From contig NZ_WTKU01000025.1 in assembly GCF_011378715.1 (NCBI RefSeq), forward strand, positions 1-57,437: 57,437 nt of DNA, written 5' to 3'. The DNA is from Psychromonas sp. SA13A. GTDB taxonomy: Bacteria > Pseudomonadota > Gammaproteobacteria > Enterobacterales > Psychromonadaceae. The notes beneath the pieces were generated by a model. It ran no database searches. It saw only the letters and a program-made list of their open reading frames with translations, and was not told the origin of the DNA. The position numbers and the translations under genes are program-made. This document shows positions 1 to 9,667 of the stretch, one piece after another. Position 1 is the first letter of the stretch, and every line of letters starts with the position of its first letter.

Positions 1-8
1 TATTCTGG

Positions 9-833
9 TCAAGCACAACTGGACACCTGACTTTGTAATTTTTCATAGTTAATCGGAGTTAGATCTCCGAGTGTTGTATGAAGCCGTTCATGGTTGTAAT
101 AGCGGATATATTCTTCAACATCTAACTTCATCGTTTCACGCGTTAAGTGAACAATATTTAATAACCATTCATTCTTAAGACTGCCGAAGAACCGCTCAAC
201 AACTGCATTATCTAAACAAGCTCCCACGCTACTCATTGAGGCTATTATTTTATGCTTACTCAATAATCGATTAAATCGCCCACTAGTATATTGAGAACCA
301 CGATCGCTGTGGAACATCAAACCCGCTTTAGGTTGCCTGATATTAATCGACATTTGCAATGCGCGTTCAACTAAATCAACCGTCATGCGGCCAGATATAG
401 ACCAGCCAATAACCCGACGAGAGTATAAATCCATGACAATGGCTAAATACATCCAACCTTGATTGGTCCTCAAATAGGTGACGTCGCCAGCCCACACTAG
501 ATTCTCTTGTTTAGGGTTAAACTGCTGACCCAATAGGTTATCAGCAACACTATCTGTATGTTTACGCTTTGTTGTTACCTTATATGCTTGGCGCTGTACG
601 ACGACAAGCTTTAGCTTGCGCATGATACTACGTGTACGATAACGACCCACCTTAAAGCCCGCTTCTCTTAATTTCTTGCATAACTGGCGAGAGCCCAGGC
701 TACCGCGACTTCGCTTGAATAACTGTCGTGCTGCTCGATACATGTTCAGCTCTTCTTCACGGATGACTTTAGCGGGGCGTTCAAGCCAATCATAAAATGC
801 ACTACGACTCACTTGTAATGCATTACAAAGCAA
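9..833 (-). CDS. IS3-family transposase OrfB (DDE integrase domain)
   Basis: The catalytic part of the IS3 transposase, 274 residues in the form given. It has an HTH_21 region (about 40-95) and an rve integrase core. The DDE triad is visible: D in WAGDVTY, D in FHSDRGSQY and E in NAVVERFFGSLK, followed by YYNHERLH and the usual C-terminus. The frame stays open upstream of the nominal TTG start back into orfA, in the -1 frame relative to OrfA. The natural product is therefore most likely an OrfAB fusion made by frameshifting, and 833 is only a nominal start. No truncation or stop is seen. Confidence 0.88.
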   Translation of the reverse strand: MLCNALQVSRSAFYDWLERPAKVIREEELNMYRAARQLFKRSRGSLGSRQLCKKLREAGFKVGRYRTRSIMRKLKLVVVQRQAYKVTTKRKHTDSVADNLLGQQFNPKQENLVWAGDVTYLRTNQGWMYLAIVMDLYSRRVIGWSISGRMTVDLVERALQMSINIRQPKAGLMFHSDRGSQYTSGRFNRLLSKHKIIASMSSVGACLDNAVVERFFGSLKNEWLLNIVHLTRETMKLDVEEYIRYYNHERLHTTLGDLTPINYEKLQSQVSSCA

Positions 834-877
834 TTTTATGGGATATTTAGAGCGACTCGCTCGAATATACCGATACT

Positions 878-1171
878 TTACTTCATTTCTTTTGCGAAGA
901 AGGCACTGGCCTTTTTTAATATTTCTTTCTCCATACGCAGTCGTTTAACTTCTTTGCGTAAGGCAAGTAATTCAGCACGTTCATCTGAATCTACAGTTGA
1001 GTTAGCATGTTGCTCTGCTTTTTGTTTCCAACTGTAAAGCAAGCTAGTCGTGATGTTTAAAGCAGAAGCAGCTTCTTGAACGCTATAGCCTTGTTCACTG
1101 ACTAATGCCAATGCTTCAGTTTTAAATTCACTGGTATAAGTTTTGTATTGTCTTCTCGTATTCATGTTCAC
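878..1171 (-). CDS. IS3-family transposase OrfA (HTH subunit)
   Basis: A 97-residue basic protein of the IS3 OrfA type. Residues about 9-60 form a transposase_8 helix-turn-helix (YTSEFKTEALALVSEQGYS, then a typical LLYSWK segment). Residues about 65-90 form a leucine-rich coiled coil ending in KKASAFFAKE. OrfA binds the inverted repeats. Near its 3' end lies an A6G slippery stretch (911-917, minus strand) that lets some ribosomes move into the OrfB frame. Produced alone it is probably a regulator or repressor, as known for IS3 elements. Confidence 0.88.
   Translation of the reverse strand: MNMNTRRQYKTYTSEFKTEALALVSEQGYSVQEAASALNITTSLLYSWKQKAEQHANSTVDSDERAELLALRKEVKRLRMEKEILKKASAFFAKEMK
911..917 (-). 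other. Programmed -1 frameshift site, A6G
   Basis: On the minus strand orfA reads TTA AAA AAG near its end, giving AAAAAAG, the classic IS3-family slippery heptamer. After a -1 slip the frame continues without a stop (GQCLLRKRNEVKYRYIRAS...) directly into OrfB. The offset of the two frames (338 nt between nominal starts, 2 modulo 3) agrees with -1. A stimulatory structure was not demonstrated. Confidence 0.75.
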
Positions 1172-1308
1172 CTCTTTAGTGGATAGTATTATCCAAAATT
1201 AAAGTGTCCAGTTCAATTAGACCAGAATAAAGAGATCCAATTCAATTACCTATTTATGACTTATATTCCTCGCCAGTAAAGTTCGCTAATCATTGTCAAC
1301 AGTCACCG

Positions 1309-2640
1309 TTATTCTGTTTTAAAATTTTGCTTTTCGATCTCATGTTTTTGCATTTTATCGTATAGCGTTTTACGCGGTAAATTAAGTGCATGCATTGTAT
1401 TTTTGATACTGCCATTGGTTATACTTAAAGCTTGTTCGATTAATGTTTTTTCAAAGGCTTCTACCTGCTCAGCTAAACTTAACCCTGCATTAACATCATT
1501 ATTGACATCATTTAAGTCTGATAAGGAACCTAATAAAATATAACGTTCTGCTGCATTTCTTAATTCACGCACATTACCTGGCCAGTCATGACTTAGTAAC
1601 GCTTGTAATGAATTTGCGGGTAACGCAGGAGCAGCTTTACCATATCGAGCCGCCGCTATTAATAAAAAGTGATGAAACAATTTGGCTATGTCTTCTTTGC
1701 GATGACGTAACGGGGGTAAATCAAGGGTGACCATATTCAGGCGATAGTATAAATCTTGTCTAAAGTTGGGCGCTTCTTTTAAATTTACTTTAGTAGCCGC
1801 TATGATACGAATATCCAAATCAATGGCTTTATTTGAACCAACACGCTCCAGACTGCGTTCTTGCAATACTCGTAACAAACGCACTTGTGCCTGCATTGGC
1901 ATTGACTCAATTTCATCAAGGAATAGCGTGCCGCCTTGTGCATATTCAAATTTACCTATTCGTTGTGTATCTGCACCGGTAAATGCGCCTTTCTCATGTC
2001 CGTATAATTCACTTTCAATCAAATTTTCGGGTACCGCACCACAGTTGACAGCAACAAAGTTATTGGAACGACGTTGACTTTGTTCGTGTAAGGAGCGAGC
2101 TACTAATTCTTTACCTGTCCCTGTTTCACCATAGAGTAGTATATCTGCATGGCTATCTGCAACGCGATTAACCATTTGCTTGAGTGTGAGCATGCTGGGT
2201 GTGTTGCCGATGATCCGTGGCCCTAATGTTTCTTTATTTTGTAAGGCTTTTTTTAATTCTCTATTTTCAAGTGTGAGTTGACGTTTCTCTAAGGCTTTGC
2301 GTGTATGTTCAATTAATCTATCCGATGCAAAGGGTTTTTCGATAAAGTCATAGGCACCATTTCTAATCGCCTCAACGGCCATAGAAATATCCCCGTGCCC
2401 TGTTATCAAGATGATCGGTAAGTCGGCATCGCGTTTTTTTAAGGTATTTAATAATTGTAAGCCAGAGATACCGGGTAACCTGATATCCGATATCACCACC
2501 AAGGGTAATGTTTCTTTCATTGCAATTAATGCAGACTCGGCATCTGCATAAAATTCTGCTTCTATATCGGCTAAAGCAAACGTTTGTTGGTTAGCTAGAC
2601 GCATATCTATTTCGTCATCAATAAAAAATACTGTGCTCAT
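1309..2640 (-). CDS. dctD: Sigma-54-dependent response regulator, DctD-type
   Basis: A 443-residue NtrC-family regulator that, when phosphorylated, activates sigma-54 promoters, typically for C4-dicarboxylate uptake. The receiver domain (about 1-120) has the phospho-acceptor at D52 and the conserved K102. The AAA+ domain (about 140-370) has Walker A GETGTGKE (171-178), the sigma-54 contact loop GAFTGA (218-223) and an arginine-rich sensor region. A Fis-type HTH lies at about 400-435 (LNLPRKTLYDKMQKH). It follows dctB by 52 bp on the same strand. The DctD name rests on the pairing with a DctB-like kinase. The usual dctPQM targets are absent here, and an IS3 element sits immediately downstream. 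Confidence 0.85.
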   Translation of the reverse strand: MSTVFFIDDEIDMRLANQQTFALADIEAEFYADAESALIAMKETLPLVVISDIRLPGISGLQLLNTLKKRDADLPIILITGHGDISMAVEAIRNGAYDFIEKPFASDRLIEHTRKALEKRQLTLENRELKKALQNKETLGPRIIGNTPSMLTLKQMVNRVADSHADILLYGETGTGKELVARSLHEQSQRRSNNFVAVNCGAVPENLIESELYGHEKGAFTGADTQRIGKFEYAQGGTLFLDEIESMPMQAQVRLLRVLQERSLERVGSNKAIDLDIRIIAATKVNLKEAPNFRQDLYYRLNMVTLDLPPLRHRKEDIAKLFHHFLLIAAARYGKAAPALPANSLQALLSHDWPGNVRELRNAAERYILLGSLSDLNDVNNDVNAGLSLAEQVEAFEKTLIEQALSITNGSIKNTMHALNLPRKTLYDKMQKHEIEKQNFKTE

Positions 2641-2692
2641 TCATTTTCCTTAATCTTGATTTACTTCTGTTACTTTAATCTGACGGTGTTAA

Positions 2693-4522
2693 TTATTGTT
2701 TGGTGTTTATATTGTTATTATTGACGGGGAGTGAGATACAGAACTCTGCACCACTGGATACTCTATTTTTAGCCGTTAATGTACCTTGCATATTATTGAT
2801 GATTTGCTGAGAAATTGATAAACCTAAGCCCAGTCCTGTTTCTTTGGTGGTAAAGAAGGGTTCAAAAAGGTGAGGGAGATGAGCTTCATCGATTCCAGTC
2901 CCTTGATCCAATACTTTAATCTTCGCAATATCGGATTCAACAATTAATTCAATTTCAATCAATTTATGATCGCTGTATTGCATCGATTGCAAAGCGTTAG
3001 AGAGTAGGTTAACAACAATTTGTTCTAACTGAATAGGTTCTGCTTTTACATGAATGGAATGTGTAGGTAAATGCATTGTTAGCTCTGTTCTATTGGCTTT
3101 TAATTGTGGTTTTAACAGTTCATGGGCGGCGAGAATAACCGGTTGCAAAGCAATTATCTTTAACTCTCCATTGGACTTTCTCGCAAAAGATTTAAGTTGT
3201 GAACTTATTTTTGCCATGCGTTCCGTTAAGTGGGTAATACGGCTAAGGTTATTACTCACTTGATCTAACTTATCTCGCTCTAGAAAAAGCACTGCATTTT
3301 CAGCATAAGTGCGAATAGCCGATAAGGGATTATTAAGTTCATGGCTAATACTGGCAGACAATTGTCCCAATACGGCTAACTTAGCAGATTGAATCAATTC
3401 TTTTTGTGTAGATCTTAACGCGGCTTCAGCCTTATGTCGCTCCTCTACTTCAGCTTGTAATGCAGAAGTACGCTGCATTACGGTAAATTCTAACTTTTGT
3501 TTGGACTTTATTTCTGCAAGCACTTGTTCCTGATGACGAGTTTGCTTTTGCTTAATTAAAATAAGGGTCAGGTATAAAAGCATATACAGTAAAGTAATCA
3601 ATAAGAACAACAAAAGGATATCGAACAGGATTGGGGTAATAGGCGCTAACACGCGAACATTCCATTGTTCATCATCAAAGGCTTTAATTAATGAGAGGTA
3701 ATAAGTAGGTAGCCACTTTTTATTATCTAATTTTTTATTATCTAACTTTAGGAGGTCGGCGTTAGTGTTTAAATTCCCTGAAATTGGTACATAGTCTATT
3801 TTACGCTCAAGGTAGCGACGTGTTTCTCGTAAATCATTTTTTTGCTGCTCTGAGAGTGGAGATAAACTGTGGTAAAGCCATTTGATTTCAGATGAGATAA
3901 AAACCACATTATTAAGGTCGGTCACCAAAAAGGATTGTTCTTTGCCTGCCCAATCTTTTTCTATCAAAGATAAGTTCATCTTAATCACTACCACACCAAT
4001 CGTTTCAGCTGCATAATTAACAGGATATGAAAAGTAGTAACCACGTTTTCCTGAGGTTGACCCTAATGCGAAATAACGTCCAGGAGAGCCTTGAATAGCA
4101 TCTTGATAGTAGGGACGAAACGCAAAATTATTGCCTATAAAAGTGCTTTTTTTATTCCAATTACTCGCCGCAATGGTAGTGCCATCTTTATCTAATAGGT
4201 AGGTATCTGAAGCGCCGACGATTGTGTTGATGGTATTAAGGTGTCGATTAGTTAAATCAAGTTGCGCGCTATTATCAGAAGCCATTAAAGCGTTAATAAT
4301 AATACCTTGGCGAGACAATAGCTGAGGAATAAATGAAAAATGGCCGAGTTGGCTATCGATATGACGACTGAATCTATCTAGCTGTTGTTGGTTAGTTATT
4401 TGTAATTGTTGATAACTGTACTGCCATAGCCAGTGGATGCTTACTAACAAGGTTAAACAATATAAAAATAGCCATAACAAAGTCACTCTGCGTCTGAGGC
4501 TATCCATGATCAATACTGCCAT
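2693..4522 (-). CDS. dctB: Membrane sensor histidine kinase, DctB-type
   Basis: A 609-residue inner-membrane kinase, partner of the adjacent DctD-like regulator. It has an N-terminal membrane helix (about 13-33), a periplasmic double-Cache-like sensor (about 40-290, with YLLDKDG and the RPYYQ/GYYFSYPV pattern of dicarboxylate sensors), a second helix (about 295-323) and a coiled coil. HisKA carries the phospho-histidine H394 in SISHELNNPL. HATPase_c has N-box NLLSNALQSM, DQGTGI and TGLGLGLSIS. The ATG at 4522 has AGGG upstream; an internal ATG at 4507 is possible but lacks such a site. A five-residue tandem duplication LDNKKLDNKK (about residues 260-269) comes from a 15-bp duplication. Confidence 0.85.
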   Translation of the reverse strand: MAVLIMDSLRRRVTLLWLFLYCLTLLVSIHWLWQYSYQQLQITNQQQLDRFSRHIDSQLGHFSFIPQLLSRQGIIINALMASDNSAQLDLTNRHLNTINTIVGASDTYLLDKDGTTIAASNWNKKSTFIGNNFAFRPYYQDAIQGSPGRYFALGSTSGKRGYYFSYPVNYAAETIGVVVIKMNLSLIEKDWAGKEQSFLVTDLNNVVFISSEIKWLYHSLSPLSEQQKNDLRETRRYLERKIDYVPISGNLNTNADLLKLDNKKLDNKKWLPTYYLSLIKAFDDEQWNVRVLAPITPILFDILLLFLLITLLYMLLYLTLILIKQKQTRHQEQVLAEIKSKQKLEFTVMQRTSALQAEVEERHKAEAALRSTQKELIQSAKLAVLGQLSASISHELNNPLSAIRTYAENAVLFLERDKLDQVSNNLSRITHLTERMAKISSQLKSFARKSNGELKIIALQPVILAAHELLKPQLKANRTELTMHLPTHSIHVKAEPIQLEQIVVNLLSNALQSMQYSDHKLIEIELIVESDIAKIKVLDQGTGIDEAHLPHLFEPFFTTKETGLGLGLSISQQIINNMQGTLTAKNRVSSGAEFCISLPVNNNNINTKQ

Positions 4523-4835
4523 TTAAAATCCCTGCTTAACCTAATCCATTTATATGCAATAAAATAACATGTTAGTGATATCGATTATTTGGTATTGGCC
4601 GCAACTTTATCCTTTAAAAGGTCACCTTTTATGTAAATTTTTATATTTAACATATTGATTCAAATATATTATCTGATTATTTCCAATTAATTTATAGGTG
4701 TTTCATTATAGTTAAGGGACTAAAAATATTGCTTATATCAGTATAAACTCCATAAAAAGTATATGGTGCTTGCTTCAATGTGACGAAAGCGAAAAGAGTA
4801 TGTTATGTTGAATATTAATTATAAAAGGATGTCAT
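4523..4835. other. Intergenic region between divergent dctB and the DUF711 gene
   Basis: About 313 bp, very AT-rich. It must carry promoters for both directions. I looked for a sigma-54 (GG-N10-GC) element and found no convincing one. An AAGGATG ribosome site lies just before the ATG at 4836. Nothing else is recognised. Confidence 0.4.
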
Positions 4836-6080
4836 ATGCAATTACCTGAAATTTTATTGGATAAAAATTTATGTAAAGTTAGAACAATTACCACTTTTGT
4901 TAGATTAGACTTTGATCAAACCAAATGGCCTAAAATCATTCAAAAAGCGAACTCGTTTTGCCAAACACTAGCAAATGATTTAAAACAAAATGGTTATACT
5001 GTTCAATCTATTCGTATTGTGACTAATGCATTCGCTGAATATATTGATACTACGGATCTAGATTCTGCTCAACGGGATCTTCGTATCTTAAATGAGATGT
5101 TAAATAATGGTCAGCAAAGTGGTTTAAGATTACGATTTGCGATCGGTGAAGCCACCAGTGCTCATCAATTAGGATTAATACCAGAGTTGATTAAAGAGTT
5201 TGGCGATTTATGTAATGTCTGCGTCAATATAGAGATGGATGAAAATGGTGTTTTAGATAATCAATTGATTGAAGAAGCGACCAAAGCAGTAAATAAGATC
5301 AGCCAGATCACACCCCGCGGAGAAGGTAATTTTAACTTCACTGTTAATTTCAATTGCGATCCTTTGATACCCTATTTTCCCGCTGGTTACAGCAATCAAT
5401 CCAGTGTAAACAGTTTTGTTATTGGATTAGAAACCCCTGATTTATTAGTGGCAACACTGAAAGCATTTAGTCATCACAATCCGGTCTTAAATCATCAGCA
5501 AGCAAGTGCAGGTTATTACCAATCATTGTCCCAACAATTGCAATACCATGTGGATCAAATTAAAACGGTTATTGAAAACGATCATCTTGATAAAGATTTC
5601 AAGTTTGCAGGTTTAGACAGTTCAGCCGCGCCTTCAAAAGATTGTGCAAGTATGACAGAAGTCTATGAATTATTAGGCGTTGAGTACTTTGGTGCATCGG
5701 GTACAGTTGAAGCCTCTGCATTATTAACCCGTGTATTTAAATCCATTAAACATATTCCGCTGGTGGGCTTTTCTGGATTGATGCTAGCTCTAACCGAAGA
5801 TAGAGGATTAGCGGAAGGTAGCCAACTACAGAATTTCGATATACGTTCATTATTAACCTATAGCGCAGTGTGTGGCATTGGATTAGATACTGTGCCTATT
5901 CCTGGAGACACACCAATTGATAAAATTTCTGCTTTAATGCGCGATACTGGTACGATGGCCTTTCGATTAAATAAACCACTTACGGTTAGGTTGTTTCCAG
6001 TACCTGGTTTAGAAGAGGGTGATATGACTGCTTTTGAAAGTGATGATTTATGTAACTGTGCCGTATTATCGGTACCCTAA
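4836..6080 (+). CDS. DUF711 family (UPF0210-like) protein
   Basis: A 414-residue cytoplasmic protein resembling the DUF711 family: an N-terminal region of conserved strands, the motif GEATSAHQLGLIPELI, NFTVNFNCDPLIPYFPAGY in the middle, and a C-terminal part with GIGLDTVPIPGDTP and RLFPVPGLEEGD. Family members are structurally related to glycyl-radical-like alpha/beta folds, but no reaction is established to my knowledge. No signal peptide or membrane segment. AAGGATG precedes the ATG with good spacing. The next gene, a glutathione-transferase-like protein, starts 9 bp after the stop, so the two are probably cotranscribed. Confidence 0.72.
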   Translation: MQLPEILLDKNLCKVRTITTFVRLDFDQTKWPKIIQKANSFCQTLANDLKQNGYTVQSIRIVTNAFAEYIDTTDLDSAQRDLRILNEMLNNGQQSGLRLRFAIGEATSAHQLGLIPELIKEFGDLCNVCVNIEMDENGVLDNQLIEEATKAVNKISQITPRGEGNFNFTVNFNCDPLIPYFPAGYSNQSSVNSFVIGLETPDLLVATLKAFSHHNPVLNHQQASAGYYQSLSQQLQYHVDQIKTVIENDHLDKDFKFAGLDSSAAPSKDCASMTEVYELLGVEYFGASGTVEASALLTRVFKSIKHIPLVGFSGLMLALTEDRGLAEGSQLQNFDIRSLLTYSAVCGIGLDTVPIPGDTPIDKISALMRDTGTMAFRLNKPLTVRLFPVPGLEEGDMTAFESDDLCNCAVLSVP

Positions 6081-6089
6081 GGATTGAAT

Positions 6090-6692
6090 ATGTCAGTGAT
6101 TATTTACGGTGATAGTTTGTCGGGTAATTGTTATAAAATTAAGCTACTTTGTTCGCTATTGAATATAGAACACCAGTGGATTGAAGTTAATATTATGGCA
6201 GGGGAAACTCGCACTAGTGAGTTTTTAGCTATTAATCCAAATGCTAAAATACCTTTATTAATAACCAAACAAAAACAACCGCTTGCTGAATCTAACGCTA
6301 TCCTTTATTACCTTGCGCAAGATAGTCAGTTGTTCCCACAATCTGTCTTACAACAATCGTTGTGTTTACAATGGATGTTCTTTGAACAATATAGCCATGA
6401 ACCCTATATAGCAGTTGCTCGTTTCATTAATAAATACCTAGGCAGCCCTGCAGATAGGTTGCAGGAGCTAGAAAGTAAAAAGGAAGGGGGTAATAGGGCG
6501 TTAGCGGTGATGGAAATACAGCTTCAGAAAACGCCTTATTTATTAGGGGATGAAATGTCTATCGCCGATATTAGTTTATTTGCTTATACGCATGTGGCCT
6601 ATGAAGGTGGATTTGATTTAAATGAATTTCCCGCGATCCTTGCTTGGATATCTCGCATTGAGCATCAGAAAGATTTTATCCATATAGGGTAA
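6090..6692 (+). CDS. Glutathione S-transferase family protein
   Basis: About 200 residues with the two-domain GST layout. The N-terminal thioredoxin-like domain begins MSVIIYGDSLSGNCYKIKLL and contains the glutathione-contacting NPNAKIPLL and LAESNAILYYLA segments. The helical C-terminal domain has YLLGDEMSIADISLFAY, the N-capping box typical of GSTs. I chose ATG 6090 because AAGGA lies 7-8 bases before it; the in-frame TTG at 6084 has no room for a site. It follows the DUF711 gene closely. Substrate unknown. Confidence 0.85.
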   Translation: MSVIIYGDSLSGNCYKIKLLCSLLNIEHQWIEVNIMAGETRTSEFLAINPNAKIPLLITKQKQPLAESNAILYYLAQDSQLFPQSVLQQSLCLQWMFFEQYSHEPYIAVARFINKYLGSPADRLQELESKKEGGNRALAVMEIQLQKTPYLLGDEMSIADISLFAYTHVAYEGGFDLNEFPAILAWISRIEHQKDFIHIG

Positions 6693-7170
6693 TTTTTGTT
6701 AGATACTGTACTGTGTCACATGCGCTGATTATAAAGTGTACACGATCGTTCAAGTTACCCTAAGTTATAACATTTCGTTATAACATTACTAAAGACAGGG
6801 ATAACACTTAATGGTTTAATACAAAATTACAGATGTGCACACTTTCGCTTCAATCAGACTGAATTAGGCTAAAATATAATGATTATTATGCCTTACCCTC
6901 AGGTTTTACTGTAGAATTTAAGTGAACTGCTAATAATAAATTAAATTTATTTATAGATGTTTTCCTGACAACAAAATATTACTTCTTAACATCAATCGAT
7001 AGTGTTACCTATAAATGGTTCAGCTTTTATCAACTGAATGGTGCTTAGTATTATGTATTTAGTTTGGTTAGTTTTTAAATATCGTAAATAGTCGCTGTAA
7101 AGTATCCAGTTATTGATGTTGCATTGCCAACACATAACATAAACCCAAATTGATTTTAGTTAGGAATAAT
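6693..7170. other. Long intergenic region upstream of the amino-acid ABC transporter
   Basis: About 478 bp without a credible gene. It contains two direct copies of GTTATAACATT 13 bp apart (GTTATAAC at 6764-6771 and 6777-6784), each core being a palindrome. These are possible operator sites, but they lie almost 400 bp from the next start. The rest is AT-rich and presumably holds the transporter promoter, which I could not place. Confidence 0.35.
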
Positions 7171-7929
7171 ATGAACGTATTTTTTAAAAAAGCATTGGTT
7201 GCGCTAGTAGCTGCAACAAGTTTATTAACCGTACCTGCATTTGCACAGGAAACAGTTAAAGTGGGTATGTCTGGTCGTTACTTCCCATTTACATTTTCTA
7301 AAAGTGATGTACTTCAGGGCTTTGAAGTGGATGTATGGAATGAAGTTGCAAAACGCGCTGATTATAAAGTTGAATTTGTGACAAGTAGCTTTTCTGGTTT
7401 ATTTGGCATGTTAGAAGCAGGGCACATTGATACTATAGCAAACCAAATTACCATTACAGAAGCACGTACTGCTAAATATGCTTTCTCAATTCCTTATGTG
7501 ATCGACGGTGTTCAAATCGTTGTTCGTAAAGGACGGGATGATATCCAAGGTGTTGAAGATCTTAAGGGCAAAAAAGTTGCAGTTAATTTAGGGAGTAACT
7601 TTGAGCAAGTATTACGCAAAATTGATACAAGCAATGAAATCAATATTGTTACTTACGATACAGGTATTGCGCAAGATGTAGCATTAGGCCGTGCTGATGC
7701 ATTCGTAATGGACCGAGTTTCTTCTGCACAGTTAATTAAAAAAGCTGGGTTACCTTTACAATTAGCAGGTAAACCTTTTGAAAAAATTGAAAATGCAATG
7801 CCATTTTTAAATAAACCATCACAATTGATTATTCGTGACAAAGTTAATAAGGCACTTGAAGCAATGCGTGCAGATGGGAAATTAGCTGAAATCTCAAACA
7901 AATGGTTTGATACTGACATCACGCAATAA
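7171..7929 (+). CDS. Amino-acid ABC transporter, periplasmic substrate-binding protein
   Basis: About 252 residues, family SBP_bac_3 (polar amino acids; cystine is a good guess). A cleavable signal peptide ends at VPAFAQE. The mature part begins VKVGMSGRYFPFTF, the typical first strand, followed by GFEVDVWNEVAKR, the MLEAGHIDTIANQITIT hinge segment and DLKGKKVAVNLGSN. ATG 7171 is preferred because AGGA lies 6-7 bases before it; an upstream TTG at 7150 would add residues before the signal peptide. First gene of a binding protein, permease, ATPase operon. Confidence 0.88.
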   Translation: MNVFFKKALVALVAATSLLTVPAFAQETVKVGMSGRYFPFTFSKSDVLQGFEVDVWNEVAKRADYKVEFVTSSFSGLFGMLEAGHIDTIANQITITEARTAKYAFSIPYVIDGVQIVVRKGRDDIQGVEDLKGKKVAVNLGSNFEQVLRKIDTSNEINIVTYDTGIAQDVALGRADAFVMDRVSSAQLIKKAGLPLQLAGKPFEKIENAMPFLNKPSQLIIRDKVNKALEAMRADGKLAEISNKWFDTDITQ

Positions 7930-7954
7930 TATTAATCCTTAAAGAGTCGTTTTT

Positions 7955-8626
7955 ATGCAAAGTTCATTTGATTTTCAATACATTATTGAATTAATGCCCA
8001 TTTTATTAAAATATCTTGGGGTGACAATGGAAATGGCACTTTGGGGGTTTGTATTTGCATTAATACTCGCGCTGGGTTTAGCCCTAGTGCGTGTATTTAA
8101 AATTACTTTTATACAACACCTTGTCTCTCTCTATATTTCCTTTTTTCGTGGCACGCCATTATTAGTACAACTGTTTCTTTTGTATTATGGATTCCCACAA
8201 TTCATGCCTATTTTTGTTGGTATGGATGCTTTTACCGCAGCTATTATAGGCCTTTCATTACACTTTTCTGCGTATATGGCTGAAAGTATTCGAGCTGCAA
8301 TTTTAGGCATTGATAAATCACAAATGGAAGCCTGTTTAAGTTTAGGGATGACACGTTTTCAAGCAATGAAACGTGTTATTTTGCCACAGGCTTCACGTGT
8401 CGCAACCCCCTCATTAATGAACTATTTCATCGACATGATCAAAAGTACGTCATTGGCGTTTACATTAGGTGTTGTTGAAATTATGGCGAAAGCGCAAATG
8501 GAAGCCTCTTCAAGCTTCAAGTTTTTTGAAAGTTTTCTTGCTGTAGCCATTGTTTATTGGGTTGTTGTTATCATCTTTACACGTATACAGCATCTTCTAG
8601 AATACAAACTTAATAAGGCTTATTAA
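7955..8626 (+). CDS. Amino-acid ABC transporter permease (HisM/TcyL-like)
   Basis: A 223-residue inner-membrane permease of the His/Glu/Gln/Arg/opine family with about five membrane helices. It shows the [18 protein letters not shown] segment typical of these permeases and the EAA loop [22 protein letters not shown], which docks the ATPase. The [15 protein letters not shown] stretch resembles cystine-type permeases, but the substrate is not proven. It starts 25 bp after the binding protein and ends 2 bp before the ATPase start. Confidence 0.9.
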   Translation: MQSSFDFQYIIELMPILLKYLGVTMEMALWGFVFALILALGLALVRVFKITFIQHLVSLYISFFRGTPLLVQLFLLYYGFPQFMPIFVGMDAFTAAIIGLSLHFSAYMAESIRAAILGIDKSQMEACLSLGMTRFQAMKRVILPQASRVATPSLMNYFIDMIKSTSLAFTLGVVEIMAKAQMEASSSFKFFESFLAVAIVYWVVVIIFTRIQHLLEYKLNKAY

Positions 8627-8628
8627 TC

Positions 8629-9372
8629 ATGATCAAAGTAACCAGTCTGAGCAAAAAGTTTGGTGATTTAGAAGTACTTAAAGATATCAATTTTGAAGTG
8701 TCTCAGGGTGAAATAATTGTTATTATTGGTCCATCTGGTACCGGTAAATCTACCTTATTGCGTTGCCTTAATTACCTTGAAACACCAACTAGTGGTCTAA
8801 TACACATTGGTGATGTCAATATTGATGCATCGTCACATACCGCAAAAGAAGTGACTGCATTACGTAAACAGAGTAGCTTTGTATTCCAAAACTATTCTCT
8901 ATTTGCCAACAAAACTGCGCTGCAAAATGTAGCTGAAAGTTTAATTACGGTTTGGGGAGTACCTAAAACGGAAGCGTTAGCAAAATCCGAGGCTATTCTA
9001 ATAAAAGTCGGCTTAAAAGATAAACTTCACATTTATCCTTCACAATTATCTGGCGGTCAACAGCAGCGTGTTGGTATTGCTAGAGCAATGGCAGCGAAGG
9101 GTGAAGTTATTCTATTTGATGAGCCTACTTCGGCATTGGATCCTGAATGGGTTGATGAAGTATTAGCAGTAATGAAACAATTGGCCGTTGAAAGACAGAC
9201 CATGATTGTCGTTACCCATGAAATGCAATTTGCAAAAGAAGTCGCTGATACGGTTATTTTTATGGAAGATGGATATATTGTCGAACAAGGTTCGCCACAA
9301 CAAATTTTTGAAAATCCGCAGCATCAACGTACTAAAGCATTTGTAAAAAGAGCGTTAAAAAAAGGATATTAA
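8629..9372 (+). CDS. Amino-acid ABC transporter ATP-binding protein
   Basis: A 247-residue polar-amino-acid transporter ATPase. Walker A is GPSGTGKST, the Q-loop is [10 protein letters not shown], the signature is [15 protein letters not shown], Walker B is [14 protein letters not shown] and the switch histidine is in VVTHEMQFA. Length and architecture are normal for the GlnQ/TcyN group. It closes the operon; no terminator is obvious downstream. Confidence 0.92.
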   Translation: MIKVTSLSKKFGDLEVLKDINFEVSQGEIIVIIGPSGTGKSTLLRCLNYLETPTSGLIHIGDVNIDASSHTAKEVTALRKQSSFVFQNYSLFANKTALQNVAESLITVWGVPKTEALAKSEAILIKVGLKDKLHIYPSQLSGGQQQRVGIARAMAAKGEVILFDEPTSALDPEWVDEVLAVMKQLAVERQTMIVVTHEMQFAKEVADTVIFMEDGYIVEQGSPQQIFENPQHQRTKAFVKRALKKGY

Positions 9373-9667
9373 CTTTAGGTTAGTAAACTTGATTATTTTG
9401 TATCCGTCATCATTCAGCTATAGAAATAGTAATACAGTTTGAATGGTAACGGGTAAATACAAAAACAACAATCAACCACTATACAAGCTTATTCTTTAAC
9501 TTCTCTGCCTTTAAATTTTTTATCAAAACATCTCTTTGATAAATATCATTTAACATTTAAATTCAACTATTTAACTACATTTATTTGTTATAATGCTAGC
9601 CATTAGTTAATTTCGATTTCAATACTTTTAATTCAAATACATTAATTTAAAAATAAAGGATTTCACA
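9373..9667. other. Intergenic region with a possible -10 box
   Basis: About 295 bp. A TATAAT followed by GCTAGC lies at 9589-9594, about 75 bp before the next ATG, and could be the -10 of the nitrobindin-like gene; no good -35 is seen at 16-18 bp spacing. No terminator is seen for the upstream transporter operon. Confidence 0.3.

Larger units (their letters stand above)
1..1229 (-). mobile_element. IS3-family insertion sequence (orfA/orfB, apparently intact)
   Basis: The element is bounded by imperfect terminal inverted repeats. The left end reads TATTCTGGTC, six unmatched bases, then AACTGGACAC; the right end (about 1203-1229) is its reverse complement with the same internal gap, ending GACCAGAATA at 1220-1229. 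Inside are two minus-strand frames with the usual IS3 orfA/orfB layout. Both frames are uninterrupted and the DDE residues are present, so the copy looks active. The left repeat begins at base 1, so the outer flank and any target-site duplication cannot be seen, and the true end could lie a base or two outside. The right end is 79 bp past the stop codon of dctD. Confidence 0.9.

Noticed and set aside
1766-2077. 103-codon plus-strand frame inside dctD
   Set aside because: Antisense to the conserved AAA+ domain; no ribosome site or recognisable motif.
4523-4835. Sigma-54 promoter upstream of the DUF711 gene controlled by DctD
   Set aside because: No GG-N10-GC pair in a credible context.
6764-6784. 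GTTATAAC pair as Zur boxes
   Set aside because: They lack the central spaced GTTATA-N-TATAAC structure seen at znu, and the nearby genes have no zinc link.
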